From Aedes albopictus (Eukaryota > Arthropoda > Insecta > Diptera > Culicidae), in the NCBI RefSeq assembly GCF_035046485.1, contig NC_085136.1:77765734-77829733 (forward strand): 64,000 bases of DNA, written 5' to 3'. Both the position numbers and the translations under genes were made by a program. This document shows, piece after piece, positions 55,924 to 64,000 of the stretch (positions within the stretch are counted from its first letter, which is position 1; the number at the start of each line of letters is the position of its first letter). The notes beneath the pieces were generated by a model. It was not told the DNA's origin and did no database searches. It worked only from the letters and a program-made list of their open reading frames with translations.

Positions 55924-57386
55924 TTATATCGTCCACAACGATACTTTCTTAACGTTACTTCTTCTACTTCTTCTTCTTCTTGTTCTTAACCGCTTTCCTG
56001 CCTTGCTCTGCACTTCATTTTCTTCTAATTCTCGCGACTTCATCACATTCTTCCCGTTCAGCGCCATCTTCGGGTTCTCCGCATCCTTCACGCTCACTGT
56101 GGCCGCATCCGCATCACGTCGCCTGCGTTCACACCAAACATCCAACTCGTACAGCATTCCTGTATGGTGCCCGACAGCCACTACTTCTCTATTCTTCACT
56201 ATTTGTACTCTGTCGCCGGCAAAGTGGACCTGCAACCCGGATCTCGCCACACGATTCACCGAAAACAAATTGCTCCGTAATCCGGGGAGGTACAACACTT
56301 CCTTCGCTTCACATTTCTTCATCCTTCCGCCGACGTCAGCAAAAAACACTACGTCACCACAAAATTCCGCTGTCATCTCTCGCCGTTCGCCACAAGCACT
56401 GGCACCGGCTTCTCCAATCGTCGCATCACTTTGAAGAAACTGGGATCCTTCACCATGTGATCCGTGGCACCGGAGTCTAGGAACCACTGCGTCCTCACCA
56501 GCTCTTCTTTTTCTTCCTGCGACGCCATGAAGCAAACGTCCGCACGATCCGAGATACGTTTTTCTTCAACCACTATGTCAGATTTATTGTTTCGTCGTTT
56601 CACAACTTCGTACTCACTCGGATTCATCGGCAAACGCACACGACAGTCGGCTTGTTTGTGTCCAATTTTGCCGCACCGAAAACACCTCAAGGTTCTCCAC
56701 ACATGCCTGCTCGTCATGGCAACACACTCACTTTCTCGCTCATTTTCGACCACAGGGGCCAACAGATTCTTCTTCAGGTCCACATCGAGCAACCGCTTCT
56801 TCACGAACGCCAGTGTCACACCGCCGGGAAGCGTCTCGATGGCAGTCACCACCGAATCGAACGACGCAGGCATTGTCAGCAACAAATGGCAAATTGCATC
56901 AGCCTCTTCCACTGCCGCACCACTCTCCTTCAACTCGCGAATCAACCGATCAAATTTCAACAAATGTTCCGGCAAATCACTATCAGCCCCCTCTTCATAT
57001 TTTAACCGGAGGAGCTGTTTCCGAATAAATAACTGACCGGCAACACCACAACGCTCGAACACCGCCTTTAGCGTGTCCCAAATTTGCTTCGGATTCGCAC
57101 AGTCTTTCACAAGTTCAAGCTGATTATCAGCGATGGCCGAAACGATAATCGCTTTGCACTTTTTATCCGCGGCACTTCGCTCAGCCATTTGCCTTTTCTT
57201 CTCGGTTTTCACTTGCGCGGAATCGTCGGCCATCTCACGCAACTCTTCAATCTCGACGATCTCCCGGTGGACACAATCCAATAAACCGTGCATGTCGAGG
57301 ACGGTCTCCATCCGGAACTTCCAGTTATGGAATCCGGATCCGTCGAACGCGGCGACTTTCGCTTTCTCGTCCATACCTGGGCCCAT
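55924..57386 (-). pseudogene. Copia gag-protease ORF with frameshift
   Basis: 57386-56373 encodes copia gag: FDGSGFHNWKFRMETVLDMH near the start, UBN2-like gag core, zinc knuckle CFRCGKIGHKQADC, then protease WFLDSGATDHM. The frame is lost near 56400 (after LVANGE) and continues one frame over (MTAEFCGDVVF, VLYLPGLRSNLFSVNRV) to 55924, where a Lys/Arg tail ends it. The shift may be a mutation; the missing pol follows from the internal deletion. Confidence 0.85.
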
Positions 57387-57390
57387 AACC

Positions 57391-57641
57391 TCTTGGAGAT
57401 ATCACACAGCGGAACACACAACAGCGGGACGAGAAAGGAACTTTCCGGACCGGCGTAAAAACAAACTACTTGTGTACAGTTTGACGATACACGAACGACT
57501 GATTTTTATTTACTATTTACATTCAGGACTATAAACAATAACAAAGCTCGACAACATAAAACATGTTCACGGTGTATCTCTACACATCGGTTGTCTCGAT
57601 TACGAGGGGTGCTCGAATGCACAAAATACATATTCCCAACA
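57391..57641 (-). repeat. 5' LTR of copia element
   Basis: Same sequence as 55398-55648; followed on the minus strand by GGTTATGGGCCCAGG. Confidence 0.88.
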
Positions 57642-57646
57642 ATCCC

Positions 57647-58531
57647 TACCAGGAAGTGAGCATGATTGTGGCGACCATTAACGCGCGTAGCTTGTTGGAT
57701 AGAATCTCGGATAGAATGGAATGGATTGAAAATCTGAAATATCTTGTTTTTGGTTGTTTTTTGGCACTTTGAATAATTCAATTATTATTATGCTTTTGGT
57801 CGAAATACAAAGTGACCGAACGTGCGAAAATTGATTTTTAACCTACTTAGAAATGTCGCAACTCAATTTGGATTAGTGCATATTGTTGCTCTTAATTAGC
57901 TTAATGATGCGCAACAGAAAAAATAGATTCAAATTTACTTCGCAGCTGCAACTTCGCATGTGCTTCTAGCGACGACTTCGATTTGGTGGTGCGACGATAA
58001 TATTATTCTTCAATATTCTTCAATTATTCTTCAAATCGGAAGCGGAAACAAAAATGCATCTTCTGAATGTGTCGCCCCCTTGCTGTGCAGTGCGTGAAGT
58101 CAGTGTTCATCCGATTCACCCAAATTCACTCGAACCAGGGTTAAGTAATCGATAAACCATCGATGTTCCCCTCGGTCGCCGCAAGTTTCCCGTTTTGTTT
58201 TGCTCTTTTCATCCGCTCACGGTTGATGTTTGACGCAAAGAAAACGCAAGCAAAACAAACGACGGAGTGTGGCGGAGTGTTTAGTCGTACGACTGCAACG
58301 CACGACACGTGCGGTCGTGTTTCGCGGCGTGCTCACAGAAAGTAAACTCCACCGGAGTATAAACGAAAATTAACTGGCAATATAGCGCTAGATCGCTGCG
58401 CCATTTTTCGCTCTTTTGCTCCTGCAAAGAGCAAACAGAAGAAAGAAGAAGAAGGAGTGTTTAGTGTTTTTCGTGCAAAAATCGTGAATATTTTAGACAA
58501 AATCGTGCAAAACTCCGGCCAAATTCGGAGA
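57647..58531. other. Upstream region of the zinc-finger gene
   Basis: No domain-bearing frame. Probably holds promoter and 5' UTR of the gene at 58532; the leader next to the ATG contains a (GAA)-rich stretch at 58438-58455. No TATA box picked out. Confidence 0.4.
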
Positions 58532-59926
58532 ATGGATCCCCAACTGCAGCTGCTCCAGCGGATGGTGCAGCAGAGGCGCTGCCTGACGTGTTTCGATCGC
58601 ACCGGGGAGGACGCACGCAGCACCTCCGACCGGGAAGTGTTCCAGATTGTGCGGAAGCATCTGTGGTTCACGGTAAGGTAATTTTCTTATGAATTTGACG
58701 AATGACCATCGGTTGTTGGCATTTTTTCAGGAGACGGACTTGACGGAAAGTGCGTCGATATGTGGCGGTTGCTGGGAGAGCATAGATGGATTCCATCAGT
58801 TCTACGTGGGAGCGGAACAACTGTACGAGCGGAAAGAGGTTCCGTTCGGGTTGGAAGGGAGGATCATCAAACAGGAAACGGGATCGGAGGTGTTTCTGGT
58901 GGAAATGGCACGCGATGATGACATGGAGATTAAGGAGGAACTAGGTAGCGATGTGGAGGAGAGTGATGCGCTAAAGGAAGAGCTGGTCGGAGGAGAGACT
59001 GCTGGGGATGTGGTTGAGCAAATAATGATGGAAGAAGAGTCGGAACACGACAGTGAGGATGATTATGAGGAAGATGAAGATGATGCGGACGATAAGGACG
59101 ACGAAGGCGATGATCCGGACAACTTTATAAAACAACATGTGGTGCTGAACTGTGACCAATGCGAGGCTTCAGATTTCTCGTTCAAAGGTTTGGTAACGCA
59201 TCTGCAGAGAATCCACAACGTGGTCAAATGTTACGTGACCTGTTGTGGCATCCGGTACCACACCAGAGTGCGGTTGCTAGAGCACGTGAAGTACATTACG
59301 GATCCGACCAGCTTCAAATGCGACCACTGCGAAGAACCGCAGTACTTCATCAATGTTCCGGCTTTGAAGCGACACAAGAAGCTTAAACACAACATTCAGG
59401 TCACGACCCGCCTCTACAACATGGAGAACCGTCTCAAAAAGGACAAAACCCCGGTCGAAAAAACAGAGGAACAGTTGAAAAAGCTCGAAGAGCAGGAGAA
59501 GCGTCGCACCGACCGGGCCGCCGAGGATAAGATGATGCGCGATCACGTTACGTTCGGATGCGTCCCCTGTGGAACCACCTTCGAGACCTACACGGATCTC
59601 TTCCGGCACAGCCGGATAGAACACAAGCAGAAACCGGTGGTGGTGTGCTGTGGCAATCGGTACCACCAACGGCCACGCCTCCTCCAGCACATCCAATCGG
59701 TGGTGAATCCGACCGCGTTTCGCTGTGAGTTGTGCTTCCGGTGTTTTAAGAGCAACTACGCCCGGAATGTGCACTGTGCCGAGATGCACCCGACGGAGGA
59801 ATCGGTCAAGTTTAGGTGCGATCGGTGTCCGAAGGTGTTTGTGCGCGAGATCAAATATCGGAAACACATGCAGGATCACGAGGACTGCGACCGGGACCAG
59901 ATCAAGTGCGAGTATTGCGGCAAACT
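58532..59926 (+). CDS. ZAD-C2H2 zinc-finger protein (5' part)
   Basis: Likely nuclear DNA-binding protein of the insect ZAD family. Exon 1 (58532-58672) codes MDPQLQLLQRMVQQRRCLTC..., exon 2 starts 58731 after TTTTTTCAG; the 58-nt intron is in phase 0. ZAD: CLTC (17-20) pairs with CGGC in ASICGGCW. An acidic linker (EESEHDSEDDYEEDEDDADD) follows, then C2H2 fingers, some as paired CxxC...HxxxxH units (CDQCEASDFS, CDHCEEPQYF, CVPCGTTFET, CELCFRCFKS, CDRCPKVFVR). A frame stop TGA follows at 59928, but it overlaps the donor ACT|GTGAGT at 59926, and the protein would end mid-finger (CEYCGKL), so it most likely continues in an unseen exon. Confidence 0.85.
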
Positions 59927-60025
59927 GTGAGTATTGCATAGATTTTTTTTTACATTTTTTTTAGATATTTAGAAGGACAACATATAAATGGGCAAGGTCA
60001 TATCATTGTCTCCAAAGGCACAGTA

Positions 60026-60232
60026 TCGTAACGTCCGAGGCCATAATGTCCCAGGACTTTATGGCGCATTTTTACGGGGCATAACGTCCAAACATGTATG
60101 TAGATATGTCACGAAGTCCAAGGAATGAAGACACATAGGATATTACGACGCATCCAAACTTTCGGATGTTATTTCGCAAAAAAAAAAAAACGCTACTTAA
60201 CGACCGGGACAGTATGGCCTCGGACGTTGTGA
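60026..60232. mobile_element. 207-bp TIR element
   Basis: TCGTAACGTCCGAGGCCATA at the left pairs with TATGGCCTCGGACGTTGTGA at the right. Non-coding; lies in the probable intron of the zinc-finger gene. Confidence 0.75.
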
Positions 60233-60739
60233 CCCGGCCCCGTCTCCAAACCCATCCACGTACATAAGCACAATTGACAACATAGACACCTGATGATGTA
60301 GCGCCAGTTTTTTAACGGCGAACACGTGCTTCATGTAACAACCAAAAGTTAAAAGGGGCAGATGTCCTCATCCTGCTTTCGGTAGCTGAAACCGCAACTA
60401 CATTAAGTTTTATCTTAAGGTGTCAACTGCTATTTTTTTTCAATTCTGAGGCAAATCGAACTCGTCAAACTAGCAGCGTGCTGAATGAGACTCTGGAGGT
60501 CATTCAATTTCCCATATGTTTGGATTGAAAATCCCATACAAACCTTCTACATATTCATTTACGCTAGCTCTGGTTTTAACAGATTCAGTTGAAACTTTTT
60601 CGAAATTTTTGTATTTGGGCCAGTCTACTGCCTATGATCGCATATCAGTTCCATATTTGCTAGGTTTCCTATTCATATGGGACAATTATGCGATCATAGG
60701 CAGTCTAGTATTTATTCAAGAGTGTTTCTTTGAGATTCT

Positions 60740-61760
60740 TCATAGAGTTTCGTCACGGTTTTCTCCCGGAGTTCTCCCAGAATCCTTCTGGGACACATAC
60801 GAAAATTAACTCTAGAATTTTCTCCAGGAACTCCCCGAGAATTTCCAAGTTTTTCCCGGGAATACTTCTAGGTTTACTCTGAAAACTTCTCCTGAATTTT
60901 TACAGAAATTCCTCTAAGAGCTTCTCGTTCACCGCGAAATTCTCCTGGTCCTAGAAGGTCCCCAGGAATGAATATAGACTAAAATGAATTCAATTGTTTT
61001 TTCGTATTTCTATTGTTTTTTTTTCGTTTGTTTGCTAAATCCATTCAAATAAATTCACTACAGTGAGTCCTAAATGTTTGCTTGTTGTTTATTCTGTTTT
61101 TTATCTCTTTTTTGTGTAGATTTCTGTTATTGATTCATTCGTTTATTAGATTTTAGAGTTTTTAGTTGAGATAGCGGCCGTTCGAGAAGGCCCTTGAGAG
61201 TGAGTCGTCAATATAGTCGGGCAAACTTTTAAATGAACCGGTGGTCTCTCGTTCGCGAGAGTGGCGCAAAAGCCACCGCGTTTTAGAACTTCTCGAGCTA
61301 ATTCGACGAACGGTTACAAGTTTCCAGGCATTCTCTCCAGAAGTCCTCGAAAAACTTTGTTTGGACTTTCCAGGGCATTTCTCCTGGATTGCCTCGAGAA
61401 TTCTTCCAGGAATTTTATGGAAATTTTCTCCAGGAAATTCCTGGGAATCCCTTCGTGACTTCCCCATGGGTGTCACGGAAACTCCTTGACAAACTCCCCA
61501 AGAATTCCTACAGCATTTGTGGTAGAACCCGCCCAAGATTGCCCTGGAAATGATTACATAAATTATCCAAACATTTCTTCCACGATTTCTATTAAATTTA
61601 CTTAGTTTATCAAGAAATTGTTCAAGAAATTTCTAGGATATATTTCCAAGAGTTCCACAAAAAATCCCTAGGAATTCCTCCTTGGGACCTACCTTGGGAA
61701 ATCCACCAGTAGTTTCTCCAGAATTTCTCATGAAGATTCTCGGGAATTCAATAATCTACA
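60740..61760. repeat. Degenerate TTCTCCAGGAATT-type minisatellite
   Basis: Many diverged copies of CTCCAGGAATTC / CCAGAATTTCT in plus orientation, similar in style to the array at 23.4-25.6 kb but a different unit. Interrupted at about 60980-61200 by AT-rich sequence. Confidence 0.6.
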
Positions 61761-61779
61761 GCTCATTTCAGAAGCTGAA

Positions 61780-62230
61780 CCCGAAAATATGGTAAATGCA
61801 AAACTTGTGCGGCTACACCAGTTCTACGAGAAAGTCACAACAAGGCTTGCTAGGACAAAATGTGCCTCTCCTAAAGCTGATCACAAATTAGAACTTATTA
61901 TGTTGGAGAAAGCATGGAAGCGTATCTTGCGGAGGGAGATCATGAAGAACTACACAAGGTGGGAGAACTTTGGTTTCCAGAAGTAAGAATGTTCGGATTC
62001 GTTCAACCCTTTGACGATGGCCTTAGAAACTCGCAACGAAAAAGAACTCCCGCTTTAAATTGTGAAGATGCTCATTTACGAAGCAGAGAAACAGTCCAAA
62101 CATAAGGTAGAACTGAACGAACTATTTTTTTATAAGACGGAAGGAGAGATTGGCAAAAAAAAATCAGTAACCTGCTACTTCTGTGGAATGTAAGGTCACC
62201 TGAAGCAGGTTTGTCGAGCATACCAATAAA
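61780..62230 (+). pseudogene. Copia-type gag relic
   Basis: Frames with LVRLHQFYEKVTTRLARTKC and a decayed zinc knuckle CYFCGM-stop-GHLKQVC at about 62170-62215 resemble gag. Stops and frameshifts; not functional. Confidence 0.5.
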
Positions 62231-62399
62231 AGGTTCAAGACGAAGTCAAACAAGGAAAGAGCAAAGGTTGTACGTGAGAATGAAGAAAACAAGGCGTTTC
62301 CGTTCATGGTCCGAAGTCACGATAATTCTGCTATTCTGCTATTCTGCTATTATCAACGCATCCCCTGGCTTTCGCCCATCTGCGTTGTCTTTTCACTAG

Positions 62400-64000
62400 G
62401 CAATACGTCTACCAATCAGGGGCGTACAATTTCGTTTCAATGATACACTTTCATGCAACATTTGAATGAGTCACTTCAAGTGTTTCATACATTTTTCTAA
62501 TGACTCGGTCGTTAAAAAAAACTTTTCCACTCATCGTAGCACTCGGTAGTCTCCCACCCGGTCGCATTGCTTGTGCTTCACCCGTCAGAGCATTAGTGTC
62601 TCACTGGTGCGCGCTAGTCTCTCAATGGTTACGGGCGCCGGTTAATTGGGTTTTAGTGGTCGAATTTGTTATCCTCTTTCATAAAACATAATTATCATTC
62701 TATTGGCGTGCACCACTATTTAAAAATGTGGTTTAAATAGTGTTTTTAGCATGTTGAAGTATTTCAATGACTCATAAATGAAACGAAAATCCAAGTGTAT
62801 CATCCCATGTTTCATACACACTTGTTTCTGTAGCAGCAACGAACGAGTGTGTTGCTGGGTGAGAGATGAAGCATCACAGCAGCCCGTTCGCATGGGAAAC
62901 GATTTGCTACAGTCGTCGTACGTCATGTTTTCCTTTCGAAATTGCACGACCCTGCTACCAATTGATGTTTGTGGGCTTGCCGGACCAAGTCATGTAGCTA
63001 AGCCAAACACCCCACCTACAACTGTTGGGTAGGCACCATTGTCCCGCCCACTGGTCTTTTACAGCTAGTTGTAGGTGCATGTGTGCGTGTAAGTATTGGA
63101 GTGTGTGTGTCAGTGTTGGTGTATTGTAGGCGCCAACTCGTTCTAATCCACTCTGATAGCTAACACCCTATTGAACCATTACCCTTAAATTTGGCAATCT
63201 ATGAAATAGAATGAGTTAAACGCCTGTAAAAAACCGTCAGTTAAATCAAACAAGGAATATTAGTATTAAAGCGAAGATACAACGAAGCAACGCCCCGAAC
63301 TTCGAGAGCACAAACCCCAAGAACCAAATGACAGGCAGCGCCGATAAGTCGATCGACTGGCCACCATCAGTGAATAACCAATCGAGTAAACCCCCCGCAC
63401 AAACTGCCACCAGCTCTCCCCACCTGCGCCCAAAAAATCCGAGGCACAGCCCAGCCTTAGCTTCACCTTAAAACCAAAATCTAGATTACAGAGCACAATA
63501 CTTCCCAAGTAACCACGCAGCTCGAGCCACAAATCACGCACAACACGGCACAAATAAGACAAACACTACCACGCCCGTACAACCGAAACCGACCTAGAGT
63601 AGAGAAGGGTCTCTTTCCACTCCAACCCGGACTCAACTGCACCCACAGGGCAGCGCACCTCACCCACACCGCACTCATTCATGCATCACTGTCCGAGCCG
63701 CACGGTCACCTGGGTTGAGTCTATCTGCATGATCTCGCCCAACCCGTAACGCAGAGTTTAAATCCCTCTCTTGCATTACAAAGTACTCCCTCTTCCCAAA
63801 AATCTGTGCGTGGTATAAATGAGATCTTAAGGCTGAAGAAATCGTCACCAATACAACCGCCAACACTGAGCACTCAATGATGTCGGCCTTATCAACGACG
63901 ACCCCCTCAGTCCCAAACCCAATTATCCCACACTACCAAAGTAACCACCCTGCTGAAGCCGTAAGCACCGCACGCACAAAGCACACACACACCGACACGC
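62400..64000. other. Unassigned 3' end of window
   Basis: 62440-62820 has inverted pieces (TGATACACTT / AAGTGTATCA), possibly a MITE. 63060-63120 is GT-rich. 63250-64000 is AC-rich with little T and no convincing frame or splice structure; could be UTR or repeat DNA. Confidence 0.35.

Larger units (their letters stand above)
55398..57641 (-). mobile_element. 2.24-kb internally deleted copia element
   Basis: Two 251-bp LTRs (55398-55648, 57391-57641) that look identical by eye, and a perfect 5-bp duplication ATCCC (55393-55397, 57642-57646). Minus-strand primer site GGTTATGGGCCCAGG next to the 5' LTR matches the copia half-tRNA-Met type; a purine tract GAGAGGGGG precedes the 3' LTR. Only gag and part of protease are present; integrase, RT and RNase H are deleted. 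Identical LTRs imply a very recent insertion, so mobilisation in trans is likely. Confidence 0.9.

Noticed and set aside
59277..59939. 220-codon minus-strand ORF
   Set aside because: Antisense to the C2H2 zinc-finger exon.
63266..63562. 98-codon minus-strand ORF near the window end
   Set aside because: No domain, no splice context, low-complexity AC-rich sequence.

Overview
The window is eukaryotic and almost certainly from a mosquito of the genus Aedes. Evidence: a tRNA-derived SINE resembling Feilai, dense nested transposon remnants, short GT-AG introns of 57-72 nt beside very long TE-filled ones, an insect-type ZAD zinc-finger gene, and a beta-PS integrin gene. It holds few host genes and is mostly mobile DNA. 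Junctions were read by eye; I ran no alignment or database search.

Layout. 1-7.4 kb: TE remnants (a gene-carrying TIR element, RTE and copia fragments, MITEs, a 79-bp tandem array). 7.485-15.912 kb, minus strand: complete coding region of the beta-PS integrin (mys), seven coding exons used per transcript, one position filled by either of two 85-nt mutually exclusive exons; four copies of one palindromic MITE lie around those exons. 16-22.7 kb: degraded non-LTR and copia elements. 22.784-36.103 kb: a 13.3-kb element with about 485-bp terminal inverted repeats beginning CACAGTG, flanked by the 5-bp duplication CACTG (Transib-like), containing inverted minisatellite arms. Nested in one arm is a 7.48-kb non-LTR retroelement (25.623-33.100 kb, minus) with a 21-22-bp target-site duplication. 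It encodes an intact OTU-protease + AP-endonuclease + reverse-transcriptase protein of about 1,326 residues, but only if two in-frame introns (70 and 815 nt) are removed. 36.1-46 kb: TIR elements, a SINE, and an RTE remnant split by two inverted 882-bp copies of one element, one of them split again by a 2,122-bp insertion. 46.36 kb: possible first exon of an unknown gene, followed by 2.4 kb of AT satellite. 49-55.4 kb: foldback repeats, an internally deleted R1-like element, a 1,231-bp TIR element carrying a three-exon gene, and about 510 bp of GATA repeat. 55.398-57.641 kb: a young, internally deleted copia element with apparently identical LTRs. 58.5-59.9 kb: a ZAD-C2H2 zinc-finger gene whose 3' part continues beyond what I can identify. 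60-64 kb: repeats and unassigned sequence.

Main points: (1) the intron-containing OTU-EN-RT retroelement; (2) the giant Transib-like host element carrying it; (3) TIR elements sharing ends but carrying different gene-like cargo; (4) the mys mutually exclusive exon pair embedded among palindromic MITEs. Many nestings are supported by exact target-site duplications and by reading frames that become continuous when the insertion is ignored.
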